Shown one piece after another: positions 5,976 to 13,149 of a DNA stretch of 28,381 nucleotides. Where the stretch lies: assembly GCA_050733935.1 (NCBI GenBank), contig JBOHUC010000140.1, forward strand, positions 1 to 28,381, given 5' to 3'. The DNA comes from JBOHUC01 sp050733935. GTDB lineage: Bacteria; Eisenbacteria; RBG-16-71-46; DASYSL01. How positions within the stretch are numbered: the stretch's first letter is position 1; each line of letters starts with the position of its first letter. The translations under genes and the position numbers were made by a program. The notes beneath the pieces are model-generated. The model was not told where the DNA came from and made no database searches. It saw nothing but the letters and a program-made list of their open reading frames with translations.

Positions 5976-7160
5976 CTAGCGCTTGCGCGCCTGCACGGCG
6001 CGCACCGCCTCTTCCTGGAAGCGCTCCATCTTGCCCCGGAGGGCGCCGTCCTCGGGGCGCGCCCGCGCGGCTTCTTCGAGCGCGAGCAGTCCCTCGTCCC
6101 ACTGCCCCTGCGCGGCGTACACGTCGGCGAGCACGTCGAGCGACTGCGGACTCCGATTCGAGATCTCGACCGCCTTCTGCGCAGCCTGCGTCGCCTCGAC
6201 GAACGCAACTCCGAGCCCCGCACAGAAGCGCGCGTACGCCATGAGCGTGCGCGGGTCGTCGGGCTGGCGCGCGACGACCTTCTTGAAGGTCGCGATCGCC
6301 TCGTCCTTGCGTCCGAGCTCCCCGAGCGAAGCGGCGAGCTGCGCTTCGACGTCGGGCGCGTAACCATGGTTCGGGAAGCGCGCGAGGAACTTCTCGAAAT
6401 CGTCGACCGCACGCTGATGATTTCCCTGGCTCCGCTCCGCCCGGCCGAGCAGGTACAGGGCGTCCGCCATCTGGCCGTTCTTATCGTCGGGATCGAGCGC
6501 GAACGCCTTGTCGTAGTTCTCGCGCGCCTTCACGAGCTCGCCCGCCTCGACGTACTTCTGCGCGAGCGCGATCCGGTTCTCGTACGTGTCCTTGCCGCCG
6601 GCGATCATTTTCTCGAGACCGGCAATCGTGCCGCGGCCGGAACGTGTGTCATCGAGAATCTTCGCGAACTGCTTCGCCTGCCGGAATCCGACGGCGCGAT
6701 TCTGTTCCTTGCCGTCGCCGTCTACGATGAGGAGCGTCGGATACGAGTTCACATTGAAGCGCTGCGCGATTCCGATGCCCTCGCCCTTCTCGCCGTCCAC
6801 CTTTCGGCTCAGGTAGTACTTGGACGCCACCTCCGCGACCGTCGAATCGCTGTAGGTGAACTTGTCCATCTGCTTGCAGGGCCCGCACCAGGTCGCATAG
6901 ACATCGAGGAACACGAGCTTCTTCTGCTTCTTCGCGCGCGCGAGAAGCGAGGCGTAGTCGCCGTCCTGGATCCAGGGGACGAGCTCGGGCTTGGAGATGG
7001 CGGCTTTGAGAGCGGCGGCGGGGTCGGATTGCATGGTCGGCGCGGGTGTCGGCGTAGCCGTCGGCGCCGGCGAGTCCGCGTCCGCGGCCGCCGGCGACGT
7101 GGCGGCAAGAAGCGCAATCGCGGCGGCGAAAGCGAGCGTCGAGTTCGGTTTCCGCAGCAT
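5976..7160 (-). CDS. Exported thioredoxin-fold protein with TPR repeats (paralogue 2)
   Basis: A 394-residue predicted periplasmic protein with a signal peptide (about 1-27, FAAAIALLAATSPAAADA), a Pro/Thr-rich linker, and a thioredoxin-like domain at about 65-185. The redox motif is WCGPCK (Cys92, Cys95) and the cis-proline is Pro141 in SYPTLLIVDGDG. TPR repeats follow from about 200 to the end, for example AREN YDKAFALDPDD, AVDDFEKFLARFPNHG and AIATFKKVVARQPDDPR. ATG at 7160 has GGAG seven bases upstream; the frame is open farther to 7331 but without a comparable site. The layout equals that of the 1037-2029 protein, although the linker and TPR part are longer. It is probably a thiol reductase or scaffold in the envelope. 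The exact substrate is unknown. Confidence 0.9.
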   Translation of the reverse strand: MLRKPNSTLAFAAAIALLAATSPAAADADSPAPTATPTPAPTMQSDPAAALKAAISKPELVPWIQDGDYASLLARAKKQKKLVFLDVYATWCGPCKQMDKFTYSDSTVAEVASKYYLSRKVDGEKGEGIGIAQRFNVNSYPTLLIVDGDGKEQNRAVGFRQAKQFAKILDDTRSGRGTIAGLEKMIAGGKDTYENRIALAQKYVEAGELVKARENYDKAFALDPDDKNGQMADALYLLGRAERSQGNHQRAVDDFEKFLARFPNHGYAPDVEAQLAASLGELGRKDEAIATFKKVVARQPDDPRTLMAYARFCAGLGVAFVEATQAAQKAVEISNRSPQSLDVLADVYAAQGQWDEGLLALEEAARARPEDGALRGKMERFQEEAVRAVQARKR

Positions 7161-7331
7161 GGACGATCTCCGAATACGACGGGCTCCGTCCCGAGGCTCC
7201 AACCCGAACATCCGATCCCGGGCGAGTTGCGTAGCTCCAACAGGGGATGCGGGCGCCGGGGGGCGGGGGACCGGAGGGTCCTTCGCGGCGTCCAACTCCC
7301 CTCGCACTTCCCGCGGCCGGCTACGACCCAA

Positions 7332-7811
7332 TCAGGATCCGATCCGGCGCAGTCTCACGCTCCAGACCATTTCCGCGCGGCCGTCGGCGATGAACTTGCC
7401 GGTGGTCGTGTACTCGTCCTCGTTCACCCGCGTCATCAATTCGGACCCGCGGAAACGCCCCTTGGGCGAGGCGTAATGGACGATCGCGTACTCCCCCCAG
7501 AACAGGACCTCGCCGTTCAGTTCCCCCACCCGGTCGTTCTTGCTCACGAAGGACCAGGTGTTCGCGCGGCCGCCGGGCTTGAAATCGTAGCGCTGCCAGA
7601 CGTCGAAGACGGGAAACGTTTGGACGCGCATCGAGCTCTCGAGCGTGATGTGGTCGGGCTCCGGGTGGCGGATGTCGGTCCGGCCGGTGATCCGGGCTTC
7701 GGTCGCGCTGGACGAGATGTAGCCCCGGCCCTCGGCCTCCCAGACTCCTTCCTGGAGCAGAAACGTATGCTGATCTTGCGGATGCGTGGTTTGCAGGGCC
7801 ATGGCTCCCAT
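7332..7811 (-). CDS. Small beta-rich protein, function unknown
   Basis: A 159-residue protein without signal peptide or membrane segment. The sequence alternates short strands with Trp and aromatic residues (GVWEAEGRGYISS, VWQRYDF, NTWSFVSK, LFWGEYAIVHYAS, MVWSVRLRRI). This pattern suggests a calycin or lipocalin-like barrel of the kind found in many small bacterial proteins, but I cannot name the family. ATG at 7811 is used; ATG at 7802 would remove three residues and has no better ribosome-binding site. The gene is on the same strand as the SRPBCC gene upstream and the thioredoxin-TPR gene downstream, with gaps of 122 and 171 bp, so it may be transcribed alone. Confidence 0.72.
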   Translation of the reverse strand: MGAMALQTTHPQDQHTFLLQEGVWEAEGRGYISSSATEARITGRTDIRHPEPDHITLESSMRVQTFPVFDVWQRYDFKPGGRANTWSFVSKNDRVGELNGEVLFWGEYAIVHYASPKGRFRGSELMTRVNEDEYTTTGKFIADGRAEMVWSVRLRRIGS

Positions 7812-7886
7812 CCCGTTTCACAGGGTGTTGGACCTCGGAGGGGCGCTCCGGGATGTCGTTCGACCCGATGGTACACCGGGACGGCC

Positions 7887-7917
7887 CCCGCGTCACGGGC
7901 GGGGGTCGGGACGCGGG
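7887..7917 (-). terminator. GC-rich hairpin after the SRPBCC gene
   Basis: CCCGCGTC (7887-7894) is the exact reverse complement of GACGCGGG (7910-7917), with a 15-nt loop. It starts 17 nt after the SRPBCC gene stop on the minus strand. There is no T-run, so a terminator role is only suggested by position. Confidence 0.33.
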
Positions 7918-7933
7918 CCAGCGGGCCGGAAGG

Positions 7934-8452
7934 TCAGTAGTTCGCGGGCTCGCCCGTTTCCGCGTAGCGCTTGAGGTTCGAGAGGCCGGTATCCACGCGT
8001 CCCTGGTGGATGCTGCCGAGCACCACCTTGTCGGCCAGAAACCCCAGGTACCCGCCCGCCATCTGATAGTCCATCGCCCACCGGACTCGCGTGGTCGTGC
8101 TGCCTCCGGGCGTCACCTCGATAGTCGACGACTCGAACTTCGTGACCCTGGGTTCGTGCGTCGCCTCGAAGACGATCTTGTTGTACGGCACCCAGTCGAT
8201 CACCTTCTCCTGGGTCTTGACGAGCGCTCCGGAAGCGCCGCGCGCCGCGCCAATCCCGGTCTTCACGTCGCCGACGAGCTTCGTCTCCTTCATCAGCGGA
8301 TCCCACAGGCGCGCGCCCGAGAGGTCCGAAACGACGGTCCACACCCGGTCCCGGGAGGCCGAGATCTCGATGTCGCTCTCGATATGGGCGACCGGACCGG
8401 GCGCGAAATAGGCGACTGCCCCGAGCAGCAGAAGAAAGATCAGCAGTTTCAC
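7934..8452 (-). CDS. SRPBCC (START-like) family protein with N-terminal membrane anchor
   Basis: A 172-residue protein with a short hydrophobic N-terminus (LLIFLLLLGAVAYFAPG), then a START/polyketide-cyclase-like helix-grip domain (VAHIESDIEISASRDRVWTV, later DLSGARLWDPLMKETK, VRWAMDYQM and a C-terminal helix ending LKRYAETGE). Proteins of this fold bind lipids or other hydrophobic ligands in a central cavity, but the ligand here is unknown. The start chosen is GTG at 8452 because GGGAGG lies five bases before it; an ATG at 8473 is in frame but the RBS would fall inside the gene. It is the first gene of the leftward block, divergent from the 8692 gene across 239 bp. Confidence 0.8.
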   Translation of the reverse strand: MKLLIFLLLLGAVAYFAPGPVAHIESDIEISASRDRVWTVVSDLSGARLWDPLMKETKLVGDVKTGIGAARGASGALVKTQEKVIDWVPYNKIVFEATHEPRVTKFESSTIEVTPGGSTTTRVRWAMDYQMAGGYLGFLADKVVLGSIHQGRVDTGLSNLKRYAETGEPANY

Positions 8453-8691
8453 GCGTTCCTCCCTGAGTGCCATGGGTCGGCGGCTCGCGGGATATTGCCC
8501 GCCCCTCGCCGGGGGGTCAAGCCGACAAGGCCAGCGGCCTCGGATCGCGCTGAATTGGTGCCCGGGCGAATGCTTTGGCCTTGGACAAGACCGAACCAAA
8601 CTCGATTCAATGACGTTTGCTCAGCGTCTCCGTCCGGTGCTACGTTCCGCTCGGACTCGCCCACTGCCAAAGCCCTACGGGAGGACCGAGC
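8453..8691. other. Divergent promoter region between SRPBCC and the small basic protein
   Basis: 239 bp between two divergent starts. The stretch 8580-8640 is less GC-rich than its surroundings and contains TTGGAC and, 19 nt later, TTCAAT on the plus strand. The spacing is too long for a good sigma70 promoter, so only a promoter region, not a site, is claimed. No RNA gene or hairpin is evident. Confidence 0.4.
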
Positions 8692-8991
8692 ATGGCCCGC
8701 AAACGACTGCCGACGCTCAACGAAGAGCTGATCGCCCGGCTCGCCGAAGGGTTCATCCTCTCGAGCCGGAAGGGACGGCCCTACCTCAAGCGCTACGCCG
8801 CCCCCGCGAATCCGCGGACCCCCGGCCAGCGCGCCGCGCGGCTCGCGTTTGCGCGCGCGGTGCACGCCTGGCAGGCCGCCGAGCCAACGGTCAAGGCGCG
8901 CTGGAACGAGGCGGCCCGCACCCAGGCCGCGACCGGCTATAACCTCTTCATCAAGGACTTCCTCGCCCGCGACGGCGCGGTGCCCGATTGA
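8692..8991 (+). CDS. Small basic conserved protein, function unknown
   Basis: A 99-residue protein that begins at ATG 8692 after GGGAGG. The middle is very basic (SSRKGRPYLKRYAAPANPRT), followed by a helical part with spaced Trp residues (ARAVHAWQAAEPTVKARWNE) and a tail GYNLFIKDFLARD. The pattern of a basic segment, two helices with Trp and an aromatic YNLF-type box recalls HMG-like small proteins, but the match is by eye and I cannot confirm a DNA-binding role. I believe I have seen similar proteins annotated only as hypothetical. Its stop overlaps the start of the MATE gene (TTGA), so the two are probably translated together. The 5' side is the 239-bp divergent region. Confidence 0.75.
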   Translation: MARKRLPTLNEELIARLAEGFILSSRKGRPYLKRYAAPANPRTPGQRAARLAFARAVHAWQAAEPTVKARWNEAARTQAATGYNLFIKDFLARDGAVPD

Positions 8992-10391
8992 CCCAGGCGG
9001 TCGATCCGACACGCGGCCCGCTCCTGCCGGCTCTGCTCCGGCTTGCCGGGCCGATCGTGATCATGCAGCTGAGCCATACGCTCTTTCACGTGATCGACGT
9101 CATGTGGGTCGGGCGGCTCGGCGCGGCCGCGACCGCGGGCGTCACCGCCTCCTATTACTTCGTGTGGATGCTCTGGTCGCTCAATGACATCACGGCGGTG
9201 TCGGTTGCGGCCACCGTGGCGCGCCACATCGGTGCGCGCGAGAGGGACAAGGCGGCCTATGGCGTGGCGCAAGCGGCGCTCCTTGCGGTCGTCCTGGGCG
9301 CAGTTGTCACCGTGATCGGGCTCTCCGTCGATCGCGTGTACGCGCTTGTCGGTGCGTCCCCGGAGGTGCACGCGATCGGCGTTGGATTCCTGCGTTACAT
9401 CTTCGCCGGAGCCATCATCACGTTTCTGTTCGGACTGAGCGAATCGACGCTGCGCGCCGCAGGGGACACGCGCACGCCCATGATCGTCGTCGCCTCGAGC
9501 CTGGCACTCAACGCGATCCTCACGCCGCTCCTCGTGTTCGGGCCTGGTCCCCTGCCCGCACTCGGCGCGAGCGGCGCGGGGCTTGCGACCGTGCTCGCCC
9601 AGCTCTTCGCGGTCGTCTGGTTTGCGACGCTCGCGCTGCGAGGACATCCGGCGTTTCCGTTCGACTTCGCCGCGCTCCGGCGCGTGTCGGCTCCCTATGT
9701 GCTCGCGCTCGTGCGGGTCGGGCTTCCGTTCTCGCTCATGGGACTCTTGTTCTCGGCCGTCTACGTCGTGCTCGCGCGGATCGCCGCCCGGGTTGGCACG
9801 GAGGGCCTGGCCGTGCTCGGCATCGGAAACCGCGTCGAGTCGCTCGCGTATCTCGTCGCCGTCGGCATGAGCCTCGCGTGCGAGGCGGTCGTCGGCCAGA
9901 ACCTGGGCGCGCGCGAACCTCGGCGCGCCGAGCGCGCGGCATGGCTGAGCTCGGGGATCATGGCCGCCTTCGCGCTCGTCATCTCGGTCGTCATGTGGGC
10001 CGTGCCGGAGGCGCTCGTAGGCTTCTTCACCAACGATGCCGAGGTCGTGCGGCTCGGCGTCCCGTACCTGCGCGTGCTCGCGGCCTGTCAGGCCTTCAGC
10101 GCGATCGAGATCGTGATGAACGGAGCGTTCGCAGGTGCGGGCGACACGATGCCGCCCATGCTCATCACCGGAGTGCTCTCGACGCTTCGCATCCCTCTCG
10201 CGTTCTGGCTTTGCATCGACCAGGGACTGGGGGCGCTCGGGCTTGCGTGGACGATCACGGTCACGTGCATCGGGCGCGGCGCGTTGCTCGCGTACTGGTT
10301 CCACCGCGGCGCATGGAAGACGAAGGCGCTTGCGACCGCCGATGCGCTGCGCGTGGCGCATCCCCTGCCCCCGCCCGATCCGCAGTACTGA
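8988..10391 (+). CDS. MATE family multidrug/Na+ antiporter-type exporter
   Basis: A 467-residue inner-membrane exporter of the MATE family, with about 12 hydrophobic segments in two similar halves. The N-terminal helix LLRLAGPIVIMQLSHTLFHV followed by DVMWVGRLGAAATAGVT is the classic MATE start. The second half begins with ALVRVGLPFSLMGLLFSAVY. The conserved loop motif EAVVGQNLGAREPRRAERAA and AFAGAGDTMPPMLI are also family features. Such pumps exchange H+ or Na+ for drugs or metabolites. TTG at 8988 is the start: it overlaps the previous stop as TTGA and no ATG is near. The gene is followed after 24 nt by the DUF1207 gene, with GAGGA before its ATG. Substrate unknown. Confidence 0.93.
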   Translation: MTQAVDPTRGPLLPALLRLAGPIVIMQLSHTLFHVIDVMWVGRLGAAATAGVTASYYFVWMLWSLNDITAVSVAATVARHIGARERDKAAYGVAQAALLAVVLGAVVTVIGLSVDRVYALVGASPEVHAIGVGFLRYIFAGAIITFLFGLSESTLRAAGDTRTPMIVVASSLALNAILTPLLVFGPGPLPALGASGAGLATVLAQLFAVVWFATLALRGHPAFPFDFAALRRVSAPYVLALVRVGLPFSLMGLLFSAVYVVLARIAARVGTEGLAVLGIGNRVESLAYLVAVGMSLACEAVVGQNLGAREPRRAERAAWLSSGIMAAFALVISVVMWAVPEALVGFFTNDAEVVRLGVPYLRVLAACQAFSAIEIVMNGAFAGAGDTMPPMLITGVLSTLRIPLAFWLCIDQGLGALGLAWTITVTCIGRGALLAYWFHRGAWKTKALATADALRVAHPLPPPDPQY

Positions 10392-10415
10392 CGACCGACA
10401 CCGAGGACACGACCG

Positions 10416-11381
10416 ATGGAGCGAAAGAGGTCCCTGTTTCGACAACGAAGGGTCGCCGCCTTGCCCGTCTCCGCCTTGCTCGTCGCGGCTGCGCTCACCG
10501 CCGCGGTCGCGGGCGACGCTCAGGCGGAGTGGCGATGGTTCGAGGGCAATCGCTCGTTCGAGCCGCTCACAGCCGATCCGCGCGAACCACGGCTCGCGCT
10601 CGAGTACATCGAGGCCGGGGACTGGTCCGCGAAAGCGGGCGGTGCGGTCACGATCGCCTCGATCATCGGGAACCCCCTCGAGGAAGCGCGCGCGACTGCG
10701 GATGCCGCACGCCTGCTCGAGCCGATCGAACAGTTCCGGATCGGAATGGACGGCATGGCGTGGCTCTGGCTCTCTTCGCTCCCCGAGTACAACTTTCCGC
10801 TCGAGACCGTGGACGGTACGATCGGCCTGTGGGCCGAGACGAGCGAGGGAGCGTGGGGCGGACGCCTCCGGCTCTATCACTGGTCCGGCCATCTCGCTGA
10901 CGGGGCGTCCGACATCGAGGAGCGGCGCATCGTGTACTCGCGCGAGACGGTCGCGATCGTCGTCTCACGCGAGCTGAGCCGGACGATGCGGCTGTACGGC
11001 GGCCCAGCGGCGTACCTGCACGCGGATCCCAGGACGCAGGCGTTTCAGTTTCAGCTCGGCGGCCGGATCGGGGCCGCCGCCCCTTCGGGGACTGCGACCG
11101 TCGACCCGCTCGGCGCGCTCGGAACGATCGGGTCCGCCGCGGGGCTCATGACCGCGCGCGACAGCGGGCGCCCGGGCTTCTACGCCGCGTTCGACCTGCG
11201 CATGAAGGCCGAGAACGATTACCGGGTGAACCAGTCGTACCAGGTGGGATTTCGATTCGGCCGGACGCGCGGGAACAGCATGCGCCTTGCGGCCGGCTAC
11301 ACGAACGGCATGTCCGAGCGCGGCCAGGACTGGCGGACCCCCGAACAGTTCTTCAGCATCGGGGCCTCGTTCGGCGACTAG
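10416..11381 (+). CDS. DUF1207-like outer-membrane beta-barrel protein
   Basis: A 321-residue exported protein. The signal peptide covers about 1-38 (VSALLVAAALTAAVAGDAQA). The mature part starts with FEPLTADPREPRLALEY, then has many short aromatic-flanked strands (GGRLRLYHWSGHLADGA, IVYSRETVAIVVSRELS, MRLYGGPAAYLHADP) and ends with QFFSIGASFGD. These features fit the DUF1207 family of barrel proteins as I remember it. The last residues do not end in the classic terminal Phe, but FGD is near it. Function is unknown. It lies 24 nt after the MATE gene and 9 nt before queE, so it may belong to one long operon. Confidence 0.8.
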   Translation: MERKRSLFRQRRVAALPVSALLVAAALTAAVAGDAQAEWRWFEGNRSFEPLTADPREPRLALEYIEAGDWSAKAGGAVTIASIIGNPLEEARATADAARLLEPIEQFRIGMDGMAWLWLSSLPEYNFPLETVDGTIGLWAETSEGAWGGRLRLYHWSGHLADGASDIEERRIVYSRETVAIVVSRELSRTMRLYGGPAAYLHADPRTQAFQFQLGGRIGAAAPSGTATVDPLGALGTIGSAAGLMTARDSGRPGFYAAFDLRMKAENDYRVNQSYQVGFRFGRTRGNSMRLAAGYTNGMSERGQDWRTPEQFFSIGASFGD

Positions 11382-11390
11382 AATGGCCCC

Positions 11391-12110
11391 ATGACCGAAG
11401 CACCGGAATCCTCGCGGCTCTCGATCCTGCGCACGGCGAAACCAGCGCCCAGTGAAGGCGGCGCCGCCGACTCACTGGTCGTGAACGAGGTCTACGCCTC
11501 GATCCAGGGCGAGTCCACGTACGCGGGCCTGCCGTGCACGTTCGTCCGGCTCGCGGCCTGCCACCTGCGCTGCGTGTGGTGCGACACACCGCACGCGTTC
11601 GACGAGGGCGTGCGGCGCACGGTGGACGACGTGATCGCCGAAGTCGATCGGCTCGGCCATCCGCTCGTCGAGGTGACCGGCGGTGAGCCGCTGCTCCAGC
11701 CTGCGGTCTATCCGTTCATGAAGCGTCTCTGTGACTCCGGCAAGACCGTGCTCCTCGAAACCTCGGGCAGCCTCGACATCGGACGCGTGGATCCGCGGGT
11801 CGTGCGAATCGTCGACTTCAAGTGTCCAGGGAGCGGCGAGATGGAGCGCAACCGCTTCGAGAACGTCGCACTCCTCACACCGCGTGACGAGGTGAAGTTC
11901 GTGCTCGCCGACCGCGCCGATTACGACTGGGCGCGCGAGCTCATCGCGCGCTACGATCTCGCGTCGCGCGCGACGGTGCTCCTGTCGACCGCGTTCGGGC
12001 AGCTCGCACCGGCCGAGGTCGCAGCCTGGATGCTCGCGGACCATGTTCCGGCGCGGCTCCAGGTGCAGCTCCACAAAGTGATCTGGGATCCCAACGCGCG
12101 GGGAGTCTGA
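11391..12110 (+). CDS. queE: 7-carboxy-7-deazaguanine synthase (QueE)
   Basis: A radical SAM enzyme that converts 6-carboxytetrahydropterin to 7-carboxy-7-deazaguanine, a step towards preQ0 and queuosine. The protein has 239 residues. The substrate-binding start VNEVYASIQGESTYAGLPC is followed by the [4Fe-4S] motif CHLRCVWC (Cys57, Cys61, Cys64), the CX3CX2C form typical of QueE, and by TGGEPLLQ (about 96-103), the SAM-binding GGE motif. The N-terminal 30 residues are an extension without clear function. The ATG at 11391 is used; the only other nearby ATG frames are closed. queD begins one base after its stop. The two enzymes act in sequence (QueD product is the QueE substrate), so co-expression makes sense. 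QueC and QueF are not in the window. Confidence 0.96.
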   Translation: MTEAPESSRLSILRTAKPAPSEGGAADSLVVNEVYASIQGESTYAGLPCTFVRLAACHLRCVWCDTPHAFDEGVRRTVDDVIAEVDRLGHPLVEVTGGEPLLQPAVYPFMKRLCDSGKTVLLETSGSLDIGRVDPRVVRIVDFKCPGSGEMERNRFENVALLTPRDEVKFVLADRADYDWARELIARYDLASRATVLLSTAFGQLAPAEVAAWMLADHVPARLQVQLHKVIWDPNARGV

Positions 12111-12111
12111 A

Positions 12112-12492
12112 ATGCGAGTCGAGCTCAAACGCACGTTCCGCTTCGAAGCCTCGCACCTGCTTCCGAACGTGCCCGAGGATCACAAGTGCCGCCGTCTCCA
12201 CGGGCACTCGTTCCGGGTGGCGGTGCGGGTCGAGGGCGAAGTCGATCCCCGCACGGGATGGGTCCTCGATTACGCGGACATCGCGCGCGCGTTCGAGCCC
12301 GTGCGCCTGCGTCTCGACCACTATCATTTGAACGACATCGAAGGCCTCGCGAACCCGACCTCCGAAGTGCTCGCCCGCTGGATCTGGGAGCGGCTCCGCC
12401 CTGCTCTTCCCCTTCTCTCGTCGATCACGGTCTACGAGACGTGCAACACGAGCTGCACTTACAGGGGGGACGCCAGCGCACCAAGGACATGA
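12112..12492 (+). CDS. queD: 6-carboxytetrahydropterin synthase (QueD)
   Basis: Makes 6-carboxy-5,6,7,8-tetrahydropterin from 7,8-dihydroneopterin triphosphate, the step before QueE. The protein is 126 residues, the normal size for one T-fold subunit. Zinc ligands are His15 (FEASHLL), His30 and His32 (CRRLHGHSF). The catalytic Cys26 is in place, as are Asp69-His70 (LDHYHLND) and Glu109 in YETCNTSCTYRG. The 3' end (TGA at 12490-12492) overlaps the next start as ATGA. It follows queE after one base and is therefore in the same transcript. The assignment to QueD rather than to eukaryote-type PTPS rests on the QueE neighbour and the CxxxHGH motif. Confidence 0.95.
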   Translation: MRVELKRTFRFEASHLLPNVPEDHKCRRLHGHSFRVAVRVEGEVDPRTGWVLDYADIARAFEPVRLRLDHYHLNDIEGLANPTSEVLARWIWERLRPALPLLSSITVYETCNTSCTYRGDASAPRT

Positions 12493-13109
12493 CGCGTCAG
12501 CGACTTCTGTTCGGCCTCGCCTTCGCGGCTCTCGTGTCTGCCGTTTTTGCGGCACCCGTGGTCGTGGGAATGCTCGACACGTGGAGCCGATCCTATTCAG
12601 CCTGGCAGCGCGAGAGAGAGGAGGCGCGGCTCCGCGATGTCCGCCTCGGGCCCCCGCGACCTCTACCTCTTAGGCAGGAGGACTACGCTCGCTATCCCCT
12701 GGAGAGTTTTCAGTTCGTTCTCGAAACCGGGGATGGTTTCGCAGTTGATACCCACCGTGGAATCGTAACGAAGGACCTGGTTGCGGCCCCGGACACGACG
12801 ATCACTCTGGTGCTGACCGCCTCAGAAAAGGAACGCATCTGGAGGAAGGTGATCTCGGTCAGGCTCTTCGAAATGCCGGAGCTACACGCCGAGATTAGGA
12901 CGGAACCCATCAGCCCTTGCACGAGCGTCAGGTTCGAAGTCGCGGCTGGGGCCGAGAAGCGAGCGTTCTTTTGGGACACATGCACATTCCCGGACGTGCC
13001 ATCGGATGAATGGAAACGCCTCGCAGAGGTCGTGAGACTTATCGACGAAACGGTTCGTGCACGACCGGAATGGCAGCTCCTCCCGCCGCCGACCGGGGGC
13101 TACATGTAG
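12489..13109 (+). CDS. Membrane-anchored or exported protein of unknown function
   Basis: A 206-residue protein beginning at ATG 12489 inside the queD stop (ATGA). Residues about 5-30 are a hydrophobic signal or anchor (LLFGLAFAALVSAVFAAPVV). The domain that follows begins YPLESFQFVLETGDGFAVDT and contains IVTKDLVAAPDTTITLVLT, a Cys pair (SPCTSVRF, DTCTF) and ends LLPPPTGGYM. I recall similar small exported domains from related high-GC bacteria but cannot give a family name. Its base composition is unlike the neighbours: three sampled 60-base lines inside it count 33-34 G+C (55-57%) against 44 of 60 in a sampled queE line. It may be a recent arrival that is now expressed through queD. Nothing in the sequence shows its role. 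Confidence 0.78.
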   Translation: MTRQRLLFGLAFAALVSAVFAAPVVVGMLDTWSRSYSAWQREREEARLRDVRLGPPRPLPLRQEDYARYPLESFQFVLETGDGFAVDTHRGIVTKDLVAAPDTTITLVLTASEKERIWRKVISVRLFEMPELHAEIRTEPISPCTSVRFEVAAGAEKRAFFWDTCTFPDVPSDEWKRLAEVVRLIDETVRARPEWQLLPPPTGGYM

Positions 13110-13149
13110 GAGAAAGCTCCCGCCTCATTCCCCCTTGGAAGTCCCGCCA

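Noticed and set aside
7812..7933. Possible small RNA in the hairpin-bearing gap
   Set aside because: Only a single hairpin without promoter or T-run; more simply a terminator of the SRPBCC gene.
8580..8616. Possible sigma70 promoter TTGGAC / TTCAAT
   Set aside because: The spacing of 19 nt and weak -10 match make it no better than chance.
8937..10892. 651-residue open frame on the minus strand
   Set aside because: Antisense to the MATE exporter; composed of Arg, His, Asp and Glu runs with no domain, while the plus strand has clear membrane helices.
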